Shown here: positions 22,030 to 34,690 of the stretch, one piece after another
Layout: each line of letters starts with the position of its first letter
Position numbering within the stretch: the stretch's first letter is position 1
Assembly: GCA_032358165.1 (NCBI GenBank)
Contig: JAALGY010000028.1
Location: 1,178,001 to 1,242,000 of the forward strand
From: Diplosphaera chodatii
Taxonomy: Eukaryota > Chlorophyta > Trebouxiophyceae > Prasiolales > Stichococcaceae
Length of the DNA stretch: 64,000 nt
Direction of reading: 5' to 3'
Position numbers and translations under genes: made by a program
The notes under the pieces: generated by a model
What the model was told of the DNA's origin: nothing
Database searches by the model: none
Seen by the model: the letters and a program-made list of their open reading frames with translations, nothing else

Positions 22030-23166
22030 ATGAAGACTGCATTCACTCGGACCGGCGTGTCCTGCAACACAGCTGCTCCGCGTCAGCCCCTGCCGACACG
22101 ACTACCCGCGGCGCACCAGCAGCGCGTTGCAGGCGTGCCATATCAACAACGTCTGCTACGCCATGGTGGAGCACGAATGCAAACCATGTGCAACGCGGCG
22201 TCGTCGGCGCCCTCGCCCAGCCTCGAGCCGCTGCCGCATTCAGGCACTTCAGAACACCAGCGTGCCTCGGCATACATAGAGATGGCGCGACCCATCAACC
22301 TGCTGCCATCCATGATGCTCGTGCTGTTCGGGGCCTGGGCAAGCACGGGGCGGTCTCTGCTGTCGCTGCGGGCCCCAGCCGTGTGGCTGGTGTCCCTGCT
22401 GTCCAGCAGCGTGGCTGCAGCGTCCATGGTGCTGAACGACTACTTTGACTTCCGGTCCGGCGCAGACGCGGTCAACTCGCCACAGAAGCCGCTGCCAAGG
22501 GGTCTTGTCACACCAGACGGAGCGCTGCTGTTCGGCTTCCTGCTGTATGTCGGGGTGCTGCTTGCTACCTGCTTCATGGGGCAGCCGCTGCTGCGCATTG
22601 TCATCGCGCTCAGTGCAGCGGCCACGCTGCTGTACACGCCACTGCTGAAGCGGCTGACGGGGATCAAGAATGCCACAGTTGCTGCGGTCATCACAGCGTC
22701 TCCCCTTGCTGGGGCGCTCGCAGCTGGAGCGGGTCGTGCGGGCATCATGCGGCTCGTCCCATTGTGCACCTTCCTCTTCATGGGACTCATGTACCGCGAG
22801 GTGCTCATGGACATCACCGATGTGGTCGGCGACCGTGAGGCTGGCGTTCGCACCATCCCAGTTGTGGCAGGTCGCACTGCCGCATTGGCAGTGGCTGCCA
22901 TGTGCATCGCTTCATCAGGCAGCCTGCTGGCATACACGGCGTTACATGGCCGTGGCCTCGCCTGGGCATGGGCATCGGGGTGGGCGTCAGAGCGCATGGT
23001 GCGAGCGCTGGCGATGCTCTCCGTCTTTTCTGTTGCCAGCCCTGTGGTGGCGGCCGTTTTGTCCATCTGGAGCAGCAACTTTGATAAGCACACCATCGGA
23101 AAAGCGATAGACGACTCGATGAAGTCCATCGGCATCGGCATGATCGTGCTGGCGGCTGTGGTCTGA
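22030..23166 (+). CDS. UbiA-family prenyltransferase, probably plastid-targeted
   Basis: A single-exon 378-aa frame. Residues 1 to about 80 are rich in Ser, Thr, Arg, Gln and Ala with few acids (MKTAFTRTGVSCNTAAPRQP), typical of a transit peptide. The membrane domain follows from RPINLLPSMMLVLFGAW, with about eight or nine hydrophobic segments. Both Asp-rich prenyl-diphosphate/Mg motifs are present: NDYFDFRSGADAVN in the first cytosolic loop and DITDVVGDREAGVRTIPV in the second. The family transfers a polyprenyl chain to an aromatic ring, a glycerol phosphate or a chlorophyll precursor. The acceptor here cannot be told from sequence; quinone, tocopherol, chlorophyll and geranylgeranylglyceryl-type synthases all share these motifs. 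It is intronless, unlike most neighbours. An internal ATG at 22177 is an alternative start but would shorten the presequence. Confidence 0.9.
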   Translation: MKTAFTRTGVSCNTAAPRQPLPTRLPAAHQQRVAGVPYQQRLLRHGGARMQTMCNAASSAPSPSLEPLPHSGTSEHQRASAYIEMARPINLLPSMMLVLFGAWASTGRSLLSLRAPAVWLVSLLSSSVAAASMVLNDYFDFRSGADAVNSPQKPLPRGLVTPDGALLFGFLLYVGVLLATCFMGQPLLRIVIALSAAATLLYTPLLKRLTGIKNATVAAVITASPLAGALAAGAGRAGIMRLVPLCTFLFMGLMYREVLMDITDVVGDREAGVRTIPVVAGRTAALAVAAMCIASSGSLLAYTALHGRGLAWAWASGWASERMVRALAMLSVFSVASPVVAAVLSIWSSNFDKHTIGKAIDDSMKSIGIGMIVLAAVV

Positions 23167-23737
23167 GAAGCGGTGCGCAGCAGGAAACTTGGGTGATAGG
23201 CAGGGAGCGAGGTGGGTTTGCGCATGCGGAGTGAACAACAAGCGAAGAGTGCAAGTTCATGCGTGACCTGATGAGCGAGTGGATCTGATCATGTTCACTG
23301 CATGCCATTCAGTAGCGAACACCGTATGGGGCAGAGACTGCAGTTTGATACGCAAGTTTGCTCGGCCGTGAGAAGAGGACATCGAGCAACAATTTTGACA
23401 AATTTCTGCATTTCGTCAGTTCAGGCGCTGCCTGCAAAACCATTCATTTGTGATAGTACGTCTTGAAGTGGTGATATTATAGTGCACACAACCCACTTGT
23501 TAGCGTTTCATACATACATGCTGCATCAATCGAATGGCAGGCCAATTGTGCCTGATACATACTCAGCGGTCAAAAACGGTTCGGTTCAATAATGCCTCGG
23601 CCACGTGTGGCCAACAGCCAACAGCCTTGAAACACCCAACTGTGCGCACCCTACAACGTTCGCAGTATACATGGCCCGTACCCTTGACTACACCTCGTGC
23701 CCTTTGCTGCCTACAATATTGGCCATAGGTAGGTAGG
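23167..23737. other. Convergent intergenic region
   Basis: This 570-bp AT-richer spacer lies between the UbiA and MFS stops. It presumably holds two 3' UTRs. I see no conserved frame, RNA gene or repeat. Confidence 0.5.
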
Positions 23738-26540
23738 TTACTTCGCTATAAGACTTGTGATGACGTCTCGCTGCCTGAAGTACCAGAAGAATATGCCAAC
23801 AAACAGGCTGCCGACCACCGCGAAGGGCAGGAACTGATGCCCCGGCAGCCGCAGCCCGAGGGATGCTGCCCATATCACGCCGCACAGTGCGGGCGCTGCA
23901 CCCCGCACGGCCGATGCCAGCATCTGCCCAGCGCCATTCACCGCGCCGAGCTGCCCCGCCGGCGCCGACTTGTTGACCAGCACGACTGGAACAAAAGTTC
24001 GTAGTCAGAAATCTAAAGTGTGCTGCCCACAGTAACAAGTATCACAGCCAGTGCACTGATAGCTGTAGGATACTGCAGCGCACTTGAGCTGGTGAAGGCG
24101 TTCATGCCGGCAAGGCTCTTGGCTGCCAGCGACAGGTAGAACAGCGCCTGGCTGGCGACCACCGCACCGGTGGGCGGCAGGGACGACAGCGGGATCATCA
24201 TCGTGCTGGGCACAAGCATCGCCAGGCCCCACTGGACACACCAAATAATCACGCCTGAGAGACTGCTGTTGCAGGTCAAATGACCGACTACCAGGCAGGA
24301 AAACAGCAACCATGCTCACCAGGAGTGCAGCCAGGATACCAAATCGTCGCTGGAACTGCGGGTACCCCACCGCCGCGTACACAAGGAACGCGGCGCCAGA
24401 GAACGCCAGCGGGCCGGCCAGCTGCCGTGGCTTCAGCGCCAGCCCGCCGCGGTCCCGGGGCGCCGACGCAAAGAGCGGCACCAGCTGCAATGAACAGGCA
24501 AACCACTTGAACCACTTCCACACCAGCTCATGCTGGGGCAGGTATCAGACGTTGGACCTTGTGGTGGACACCATCAACTCACCTCATTCAGAAAGGTGTT
24601 CAGCAGCGCAATGGCGCCGTAGCCCAAAACAGTGAATTGCACCTGCATGTTCAACACTGCTGCTTCACTACAGTACAGCACTACCAGCTTGTCGGCAACT
24701 GCGCGAAACGAACACGGCTGACACACCTCCCAGCTGCGATACCACACGCTCTGCCGCTGCCGCTGCTGCTGCCGCTGTTGGCTCTGTGGTCCCGGTTCCA
24801 AGTTGGTATCATTGGCTGCCTCCCGCTCTGCTGAAAGCATTGGCGCGCCCTCGTGAGCAGGATCACCTGCGTCTGCCAGAGGGCTGCCGCCGCCTGTCTG
24901 GCTCGGTTTTTGGCTGTGCGGCTGGGCGCTATGGCTGGAGCTGTCTGTCCCCTGTGAGACAGCTGGGGGGCCAGGCGGGCCACCGCTGCTCTGCTTGCTG
25001 GAGGCGACATCCACCGCATATGTCAACAGCCCAGCCTGCGACACTGGCTCAGGGGCTGCAGCATTTGACGGTGGCTCTGCACCTATGCTCCGAGGACTGT
25101 GCTGTGGGCTGTGATGCTGCCTGCGTTTGTTGCTCCAGCAGACAGGCACCAGCTCTGTATCTGCAATGCGGCAAAAAGGCAATATAGTATCAACGATGCA
25201 TAGGATGCTCGTGTTCGACACCATGACGTCTGATGCATGTCACTTGGCAAATGTCGCCTCACCTGCCGGCTCCTGAACATGCACAGCAACAGCCTGCTGG
25301 TGGCTGTTGTCGTCTATCTGGTGACCAGACTCCTCGTCCGAAGTCACTTTGCTGTACTTTACATCACCCTATGCATCACATCAGTCGCACAGCTCATAGA
25401 AATCAGATGTTGCCCTTGATGCACACACCGTGAGAGCAATGTCACGTTTCAGAACCACGCAGCACATGTGGCATACCTTCTGAAGGGTCTCATTCATTAC
25501 AGTTATGCTGCACGTCCCACAAATTTCCACATGAGGTGGGAGGTCTGACAAACACTAGCAAGCATTAAGACAGCACTTATCATGACAGACGAGCATCATG
25601 CACCAGCCAGGGCCAGGTACCTGACAACTGCCGCAAAACTAGACAGCGCCCCAACCGCGGCACACGGCAGGAGGAAAGGCTGCCGGTCAAGCAGTTCCCC
25701 CGGCCCGCAGAGCGGCATGCTGCTCCCCACCTCGCGGCAGGGGTCTGCCAGGGATCCTCCGAGGAGGCTGCCAACGACCGTCCCTGCACATGGCCCCCAC
25801 GGAGTTTCAGCGCTGAGCGCTCGCGTGAGCAACAGTCGGTCACAGGTGTGCCGTGTCACACGCAGATGTGCCACAGCATGCCTCACCAATGCCCCATGCG
25901 CAGCTGAGGGCGCTGAGTGCCCGCGCCTGCCCGTCCCCATCAAAGCTCTCCCCGATGATGGTCTTCAGAGCGCCGGTGATGCCGTTGAGCAGCTCGGGCA
26001 AGCACCGCATGACCACTGCCCAGCCGTAGCTGGGCGCAGCGCCAAAGCCCACGATCGCGAGCGCGCACACCTGCAGAGGCAGACCATGTCATCGTGCCCC
26101 TTCCAACGTCGACAGATGTGGGTATGGTACTCAGGGGGCTGTTGCTCGATATCGAATAACCCACCACATTGCCAAAGACGACGACGGGCTTGCGTCCGAT
26201 GTGGTCGCTCAGGTAGCCCCATCCCAGCGCTGTCAAGAAGGACGATGAGCTGTACACTGCTGCCAGCAGGCCCGTCAGCCGGCTGACCCGCTCCTCACTG
26301 ATGTGACCCTCCCAGTCCCGGACCATGTACACCGCTATTGTGAAGGGCAGCGTCAGCTGCATGCCCTGACTGCGAAAGGATTCAGCAACGAATGCAGTCA
26401 GCCAGTCCACCCAAGCTATCAGCATGTATGCAGGTTCATATGGGATGCACGTCCAGGCGCCTGCGAGGCCGTTCAGCATGGCACAGAATCAGGACTCACG
26501 TGAACTGCGTGAAGCCCACGCTGAACACTGCGGTGGTCAT
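23738..26540 (-). CDS. Major facilitator superfamily transporter, ZIFL-like
   Basis: Ten exons on the minus strand: 26500-26540, 26165-26369, 25887-26070, 25621-25783, 25263-25351, 24727-25160, 24583-24642, 24292-24484, 24084-24254 and 23738-23985. All phases close to 595 aa. The N-half has QGMQLTLPFTIAVYMVRDW and the MFS motif A, GWGYLSDHIGRKPVVV, between TM2 and TM3. The segment PCREVGSSMPLCGPGELLDR before TM6 follows the plant zinc-induced-facilitator-like pattern, as does FTVLGYGAIALLNTFLNE at TM7. A central cytosolic loop of about 170 residues, rich in Ser, Gln and Pro (exons 5-6), is longer than in plant ZIFL proteins. The C-half ends with VGSLFVGIFFWYFRQRD. ZIFL proteins are proton-coupled exporters of organic anions, K+ or metal chelators at vacuolar or plasma membranes; the substrate is not predictable. 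Confidence 0.88.
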
Positions 26541-26941
26541 GTCAAACACAGGGTTCAGAAAGACCAAACACGCCGCTGCCAGCGTGCTTTGCACATCCAC
26601 CAGACTAGGTGCCACGAACGTGGTTTCATTGTGATTTCATGATAGCGCAGGCAGTGCATCCCTGCTCAGCATAACCCACAGCAAATCACACACCTTGACG
26701 CCATTCCGCCAGTGTCAAGTCGGCACTCTTGTTGGCGGCAGTAGTCCCGCTGCGACTCTTGCTCATGTGATGTGCGCTAGCCTACCGATTCCCAATATGC
26801 GCACGCGACAGAGCACAACGACGTGGTCGGGTCTGTGCTTCCCTGCAGATAGATACTATACAGTGTGACCCTTGGCTGCACAACCAGTCAATGACGTTGG
26901 GCACAGCCAAGTATGATTGGTAATACTATACCGGCCGTCAG
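26541..26941. other. Divergent intergenic region (MFS / phosphatase)
   Basis: A 400-bp spacer between divergent start codons, presumed to hold both promoters. I see no distinct motif or repeat and no coding frame I can support. Confidence 0.45.
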
Positions 26942-28802
26942 ATGTTCAGCAAACTGTGCAAAAGCAGAACGTTGCCTGTGTGCCTATGTCGCCACAGATT
27001 GGCGACGTCACTGCGTGCTGTGCGGCAGGCTGGTAGCCATGAGTCACCGCTCCAGGGCGCCTTTCCTATTCAGATGGTTTCTCACACTACGCCACTGCAT
27101 TTCGCAGGCGATTGCACTCACTACTTTGCTCCTAGCATAGATCGTTCCGTCCCGAAACGTGGGACAGTATCAGATGCAGCTCGCACCGCCGACCAGGGGC
27201 TGCAGCGGATCAAATCCACACTGCAGAGCATGGAGCAAGCGCTCACTCACGCAGCATCAGCGGCAGGTGTACCAGCCTGGCCCCGAGCAGCAGCATGCTG
27301 CTCGCAAACAATGCAGGGTGCAATCATCGGCCGAGTCGGTCACCGCAGCGGACCTACCGCAGCTTCTTCCGCTCGATGGTGCGAGCAGTGGCGCGTGTGC
27401 GCACATGGGCGGCACCACATGTCTTTGCAGCTGTTCAGGTTGATCACCTTTGACTGCCCCTGTTGCAGACAACTACGAAGTGGCGCATTCTTTCGCGTGG
27501 TATGCCAACTGGCTGCTGCGCGGCCGCCTCATGCTGGGGCGCTACCCATTTGTTGAGCCCAGCCGCGCAAAGTGAGGCCGGTATACATGTGACAATACAC
27601 GTACCAATACACACGACACGCACAGCAGTTGACTGAGCTGTATGTGTATATAATCATTCATGATCTACCTAATTACATGGGTCGTCACGGTCTGCTGCAG
27701 GTCACGCAAGATTGCAGAGCAGCACCTGCAGGAGATCCTCGATGCGGGCATCACGACCTTCGTCTGCTTGCAAGTATGTCTAGCATCTCGCTCACTCAAA
27801 AATCTGCATATTGGCCGATATGGCTGTCAAATCATCTGCTGTGGTCCACTGCTTACACCTGATCTCACACCTTGTTGTGGTGTCGGCGGCAGGCAGAGCT
27901 GCCTCCGCAGGGCAAAATGCCATTGGGAGGCATGAATGGCTTCCTGCCATATGCACCAACAGCTACCATCATGGCCAAATCGCGTGAAGGCCCCATCCCA
28001 ATGGTGCCGCTATGCATAGCACCTACGCACCTGTCCCTGCTGCCAGCATCAACCAGCTGCACGTCGAATTGCATGCTGCAGTAGGTGCCATGATCCACTG
28101 GTCAAAGTGGTGCGCAGGAGGAGGTCATGGGATTGCGCAACCAATACCTGGACAAGTTCCTGCCAGAGCGGAAGAAGCAGCAGCAGGAGCCGCAGCAGCC
28201 GGCCCAGTCGCCGCCAGCCCCGCCGCCCCTGCAGTTCGTGCACGAGCCGATCACCGACCTGGACATCCCCACCCCGGAGAGGTACTGCCCGGCCAACTCG
28301 CTGGTGTCAGCCGAATCAGTGTGCACAAAACTGAACTCAGTTGCTCACGTTGATGCACCATCTAGGCAGGGTTGGCGCATGATGTCACAGGCTAGCGGCG
28401 CTGCTGGAGGAGTTGGAGCGGCGGCTGCGGGAAGGGGAGGTGGTGTACCTGCACTGCTGGGGCGGGCGGGGGCGCGCCGGCACCGTCGGCGCCACGCTGC
28501 TGCACCGGCTGTTCGGCCTGGACGCAGAGGAGGCCCTTGAGCGGGTGCAGCGCGCCTACTCAACCCGCAACGACACAGAGCGTAAGCAGGAGGCGTGCCA
28601 CCCTGGAGTGGTGTCAGCAAGCGTCACGGCGTTTTCATGCAACAGAGCCATTGCTCTTGAAAGCTGTGGCTCAGCAGTTGTCTCGGTGGCGACAGGCGCT
28701 GCAGGATCCCAATCATTGGTGTGCTGTGTTGCAGGGAGGCTGTCTCCCGAGACGCCTGAGCAGAAGGCATTCGTCCGGTCATTCATCTCGGCGCGCAGTT
28801 GA
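26942..28802 (+). CDS. Dual-specificity / tyrosine phosphatase-like protein, probably organelle-targeted
   Basis: Seven exons: 26942-27266, 27469-27571, 27701-27773, 27893-28003, 28118-28281, 28391-28581 and 28735-28802; 344 aa. The start MFSKLCKSRTLPVCLCRHRL is basic with no acidic residue and resembles a mitochondrial or plastid presequence. The core begins NYEVAHSFAWYANWLLRGRL and LMLGRYPFVEPS, then LDAGITTFVCLQ. A Gln/Pro-rich insert (ERKKQQQEPQQPAQSPPAPP) precedes FVHEPITDLDIPTPER, where the Asp in ITDLD is a candidate general acid. The signature VVYLHCWGGRGRAGTVGA is a complete HCx5R loop, so the enzyme should be active. It is related to algal, plant and bacterial PTP/DSP proteins of unknown substrate. 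The exon 4 donor (ATG|GTGCCG) is chosen by phase and is the weakest junction. Confidence 0.8.
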
Positions 28803-29183
28803 GGGCCGACGCCATGCGGGCGCCCGCCTCCGAGCAGTTTTCAGTCATTATTGAAGCTCGGCATCATAGACAGAGTGTGAACCCAACCCTTGCTATTGCG
28901 ACTGGCGTACATCAGCAATAACAGCTTCTGCACAGAGGAGCCGGAAACAAGCATCGGAAATTGATCTGTACTGCCAGCACACTGTTAAACTGTGCATTAG
29001 TTTGGAAAACTTTGATACCTGCCCACAAGCGGGCTGCTTGCCAGTAGAACAATTACATTCAGGATACACATGCACAAGCATGGCGCCAGATACATTGCTA
29101 CAGTAAGCGGTCATGATCATGCCGCGTCCCCAGTGCAGAGCTGCCTGCCAGACACCAGAGCCGGGTCAAACATGCTGCCAGAG
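28803..29183. other. Convergent intergenic region
   Basis: A 380-bp spacer between the phosphatase and WDR48 stops, relatively AT-rich. No gene, RNA or repeat is seen. Confidence 0.5.
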
Positions 29184-32100
29184 TTACAGCTGCTGCTCGA
29201 TAGCGGGCAGCGGTGCTGGGTTGGCTGGGTCCAAAATCCGATACTCGACAATGATATCATCCTTCCGCCGCCAGATGAACTTCTTCAGGGCCGCCAGCGA
29301 CAATTCCCATGGCACAGCCTGCGACCGCACAAGCACTTCCCTGCTTCGTACGGCTGGCTGTTCTAGAGGTCGAAATTGCAGGTGCTGTGTGTTGGAAAGC
29401 TGGCAATATCGTGTAGACAATCCAGGAAACGTCACAATCTACCCAACAAGATCTGCGCACCTGGCCGAGGCAGGTGAGCTCCAGGGTCTGGGCGCCCGCC
29501 GCAGGCCGCACTGCGGCAAACTGCTGCTGCAGCGCTTTGTTCAAGTAGACGGGCATTGCAGGCTGCAGCGATACACCAGCATCCTCCAGCTTTGTCTGCA
29601 AAGCTGACAAAGATTGTGAGCAGCCACAAACGCATGTCTGTGTTGCATGCTCAGACCTGCAACGACCACTGCACCGCCTGCTCGCTGCCTTTCAGGGGCA
29701 TTGTAACAGCTTGGCAGTACGCCAGAACATTACAATGGTTGTCATTGAGTCAGGGCAAGGCAATTCAAGTGCTGTTATTCGTACATGGAGCACACCGCAA
29801 GCATGGCCCCTCACCAGGGTGTACGGTGCAACCTTCTGGCAGCGCATGATGGCAGGCGCGTTGAGGCGCGCTTGCGCCAGCGGTGGCAGGCCGGACCCCT
29901 GAGCATCAGCACACATCTCTGCTCACATCCAGCAGCGCAACCAGCATTTGACCATGTAGATCGGCATGGACCATGGCGTATGTCATCAGCGCCATCATCC
30001 GTGCCTGTGGCACAAAGCAAGAGCTGCCGCGGCCGCCCAAACACCCCACCTCGGCCGGCTGCAGGACGAAGGCGCACTTGTCCTCCGGCTTGCTGGGCAG
30101 CCGACCGCGCACCACCGCCTCCACCACCCACCCTGGTACCATGTCCAATGGCTCCTCGGTACCGTAAAACGCTCCCGCGAGCCGCCTGCGCCATGGGATG
30201 CGAGCCACACTTGCTGATAATGCACAGAACGGTCCGAAAGCGCGACGAAACCGGCACCAAGCGGCATCCTCAACATGCCGCAATGTGGTAGGTTGTAATT
30301 GAGCATGCCGCAGCCGGATGGCAGGCACTGGGACTATCAGTGAGCTCACCGCCAGGCTTTGCCATTGATGTCCGTGGACACGACCAGCGGCTGGCAGCTG
30401 CCCTCCCAGAACTCAAAGGGAGCCCGGCCCCGCCTCGGCTGTCTGCAAGGCGGAAGCTCAAAATCCTTGGAGTATGGCAGCGCAGCTTGACATGCTTCCC
30501 TGCAGATGTTTGCAGCCCTTGAAGCCCTGCGATGACACATTGTCCTGCCGCCTGCTGCGGTCGAAGCTTGCTTCCACACGACTGTGCCGCCATTGCAGCA
30601 CCTGTGTGGATCGAGCACTGGACGGCTGTCGGAGGTGGCGTGCTGTGACTTCTGCGCCCAGTGCCAAAACAGGCCCTTCACCATCTGCTCCGCAAACCCG
30701 AGACGCTGATCGTCTGGGGCATCAGTGTGGCCCAGCTCGACAGCATACACCTGCAAGTCACACCAGGACTTCAGATATTGCATCATGGTCAAGACGACTT
30801 CATTGCAGATCGTCCTGCGCCGCAGCTGCCAGCTGCCGCGCAGCTGTCATTTGATTACCTCAGCTGCAAAGGTCGAGCTCTGCGTGGGGTCCATCGTTAT
30901 GCTGAGCTTCCCTGCCAGGCCACAGCATGTACGGTGGAACAACTAGCAGGATCAGGGTTGTGTGCAAGCCAGCGCTGACACCACAGCACGCTGCACATGG
31001 ATGCGCGTGTCTCTCCATGTAGCAACTGCACCTGAGCTGACGTCTGCCGTGAACCATGGGGTGACGACGACTGGTTCAAACGTCTCGCGCAGGACATCTG
31101 GCAGCTCGCCCTGGCCTCGATACTGAAGCACGGACCTGCAGAGGTCCCACGTTTGGTCAATGTGCACACTCACAAGTGTTGTCAGAGGTTCGCCAAACAC
31201 AAAGGACACACTCAGAGTGCACTCCTGCTTCCTTCATGCCTGCAACTGGGCATCAGTGCACACCCTGTTGTGACGTCCCACAGTGCCACTCTGCCATCGC
31301 TGTCGCGAGTTGCGATGTGCCGCTGGTCGAACAGCACTGCCGCCTCGCGCAGAGGCGCTGCCGGCTGTGCCGCACACACCGGCTGGCGGAACAGCGGCAC
31401 AGGCGGGCTGAGCTCTGCCGCCTGCGCAAATCAGAGCAGTGTGCAGTTTTGACACACGTTTTATGTGCCTTTCAGTGTAGCAGGTGGTTGCCACAGTACT
31501 TGCAGTGTGCGCGGAAAGTTTCGAGCTCATGCCAGGCTGACCTGCCGGGTGCGCATGGCCGGCGACGCGGCGGCGATGAAGCTGCTGCCGGCCGCACCAG
31601 CGCCGCCCGGCGTGTGCAGCTGCTGCGGCGGGTTGGCCTTGGCCAGCTGCGCGCCACTGTCTGGCGGCTGCCCCACCCTGCGGCAGCTACACAGCCCTCG
31701 TCGAAGGACCATTGCATGCACGTGTTAGCCACCGAATTTAGGCCTGGCAGAGCCTCCTGTCGGTGCGAAGGAGGGCGCTGGTTCTTCATCGCCTGCGCCT
31801 GCTGGACCAGCAGAGGCACCGACCTGAGGGACGCCATCGGCTGAGTGGGGCTGCCATGCGTGACCGGCATGGCTGTGCCGGGCACCCGCCGCCGCGGGCT
31901 CGCTGCTCCCGCTGCCGCGCCATCGCTGCTGCTGCGGCCGGGCACCGTCCGCGCGCCGCCTGGGCTGGCACGCGCGGGGCTGCGGGCAGACTGGGGGCTG
32001 CTCGCCCCGCTGCCTGGCCGAGGCCGCACTGCTGATGACCTATTAAGAGCGCACAGCGGGAGTACTGCTACAGGATGCTTGTTCAACCTAGGGCCCAAGA

Positions 32101-33934
32101 GCATACCAAACACGGTCAGACAGTGCGCCTCTTGGGAGGCACCATCTCGACTTGATGCAGCTCTGACCTGCCAGCCGGCGAGACGCTGCCGCCTCCTACT
32201 GGCGGCCAGGCGGCCAGGCCAACACCCTCCGTGGCGGACCACAGCTGGCCTTCTGGCGACATGGCCAGTTGCCGAACTGGCCCCAGGTCACGAGCCACTA
32301 GCTCACTGGTGCGCTGCGCCACATTTGTCCTGTGGAATCAGATGTGTGATCATGTTGGGTCTGCAGCGAGTGACTGTCATCTTCTGCTTGCTGCCATTGC
32401 CCACCGCTGCCTGGACAGCAAACGCTTGTCCCTCTGCAGGTGCACCTGTAGACGCAGCCATCCCGCCCGCCGCTGGTGACGGTGCTGAACGCCGCGTCCA
32501 TGGTCAGCGCCCAGACGCTGTCCTCGTGGACGGCCAACGTGGAAATGCAGCGCTGCTGCCCCACGTCCCACACCCTGATGGTGTGGTCTGTTGACCCTGA
32601 CACGCACAGCGTGCCCGCCTCGTTGAGCGCCAGCGCCCTACGCACACCGAGCTGGACAAGTGTGTGAGCCTGGAGCGGCCTCGTGCATTGATATAGTTTA
32701 TCCTGTGTCAGCGCTGCACGCGTATGCACCACGCTTCGTGCCTGCGAGGTGGCAGCAGCTCGGGCTTCCCATAGCTGCACTGCACCTGATGTTGGCGGTG
32801 TGGCCGCGCAGCTTCATGACCTTCACGCCCTCGCGGGGGTCATTGATGCGCACAAACCCGTCAGGTGACCCGCTGGCAACCCGGCTTCCGTCGGCATTGA
32901 TTGCCACGGAGTACACCGAATCCTTCAGCCCTGGCGCCTCGATCGGGTGATACGCCTGTGAAAGTGTGGCGAAGTGAAAGCTCAGAGAGCTGACGGCATT
33001 CTTGGGTGACAACAGTCGCAAGCGCACATTTGCTGCATGCAAATCGGGTCCAGCATGACAGTTACAGATCACACCGCGGGTGGTGTCAGTTGCGTCGCTG
33101 TCGGAATGTCCCACAGCATCAGCTGCGAGGACAAGCCCCCAGATGCCAGCAAGCCGGCCGAAGGCGCAGCTGCCAGTGCCATGACATGGTCTGTGTGTTC
33201 CAGCATGACGAAGGATGCCTGCGCCAGTGGCGGCAAGGTATGGCGACTAAGCAGCAGCAGATTAACACTCTACAGGTTGCAGTATGCCAGTTTGCCCAAG
33301 CAGATCAGTGGGATCTGTTGCTGCGCACCTCGCCAAGTGAATTTGGCTTCCACAGGCGCACGGCATGGTCTGCTGAGGCTGATGCTAGCACGTTGCTGCC
33401 CACTAGAGTCACGTCATTGACCCAGTCGGTATGCCCCTCAAATGTGGCCTCTGGTCTCAGTTCTCCGCTGCCCAAAGCCCATCTGCAGGTAGGGGCATCG
33501 GCATGCCATACGGGCAACTGGGGCATCACAGCTCGCAGGCACTGCTGTAGTCCGCGTCCCTGTGCAAATGCAGCAGTTCCAGACACATCCATATGCAGCT
33601 GTGTAGCAGATCAGGGCACCTCTTGACATTGAAGTCTCGTGAGGCAGTGAAAATGTGGTCTCCAGTTTCCGACAGCGCCAGGGATGTGAGTGCGCCAGAG
33701 TGCTGCACGGACAAACACTGATAGCTTTCGACGCACCCGCTATGTACGACATGTTATGAAGCTCATGCTACATGCAACGACAGAGGCACAGGTGTGCATG
33801 GCGGCGGTGAGTGCAGCAGCGGATGCCACGCACACCTGGCCGCCTTCTGTTGACCGGAATATGACCGACACTTTGCGCTCCTTCCTCTGCCTTGGTCGGC
33901 TGGTAGGACCACTGGACCCCAGCGAGCCATACAT
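29184..33934 (-). CDS. WDR48: WDR48/UAF1 homologue, WD40 cofactor of deubiquitinases
   Basis: Resolved exons: 33836-33934, 33620-33717, 33329-33482, 33075-33218, 32786-32955, 32446-32637, 32168-32329, 31824-32039, 31542-31677 and 31264-31421, all in phase; the last part (31210-29184) has clear coding blocks but unresolved borders. WD40 units match WDR48 one by one: [31 protein letters not shown] repeat 3, [62 protein letters not shown] and [20 protein letters not shown]. The distal part retains [30 protein letters not shown] and [20 protein letters not shown]. It ends with the SLD2-like [24 protein letters not shown]1 binds and activates USP1/USP12/USP46-type deubiquitinases. A Ser/Pro-rich insert (exons 8-9) is unusual. 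Translation may begin up to 24 codons further upstream, where the frame stays open. Confidence 0.9.
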
Positions 33935-34690
33935 GACCACAGCGGCACCGGACTCGGTGTGTGTCTCGCCACGCTGGCCGACCAAGCTGCTGGTCACGAG
34001 CTGCACAGCGTTTGCAGCCCGTAGTGATCAACACGAAACCATTTGCATGCTGTACAGCTCAGTCCACTGGCCGCAGTCCAGCAGCTGATGGCACCAGCGC
34101 ATGCGCTGATAGGGTTGCTATACTGCGGAAGCCGTTACAACGCTCAATTGACCCGACATGCACCAAGTTCCAAACGCCTTCTGTTTCAGCCGTCATCAGA
34201 TGTGGCAGAGTAAAGCCATGCTGATGCTGTTGCTTTCGACGGGGAAGACATTGCTCCAGCCCGACATTGTGCACTTCAGATCGCGCGCTCTTAGATGGTA
34301 AGTCGCTAACTTTCATTCACACTGACATGCATATGGTGTGCACATCTGGTGCAAATGCGCTGAAATACATGAGTCTGAAACGCTGAATGAAAGCATGTGT
34401 AGAATAAGCCCTGCTCTTATTCAAATCCCGACTCCGACAGATGCCCCCCAGCTTGGGCTTCGACAGTCTCCAAGTGCGTCTTGGTCACTTGGCATGCCTT
34501 ACTGATTGTATCCAACTGTCTGTAGCCTCGATCGGCATCTGATGTGGTGTTGCACATGTGGCGTGCCTGATGATGGCTGACATAGCCGTTCATGGCTCAG
34601 ACGATGCACAGTACAGCCGAGCGGATGTGAGGCACGGGCGGCGGCAGCTCGCGATCCGCCTGCAATTGTAGGCGTCCGCTCTGCAGCAGC
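33935..34690. other. Divergent intergenic region (WDR48 / ASPM)
   Basis: 756 bp between two divergent starts, and AT-rich between 34200 and 34560. The promoters of both genes should lie here. I see no RNA gene, repeat or supported frame. Confidence 0.45.
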
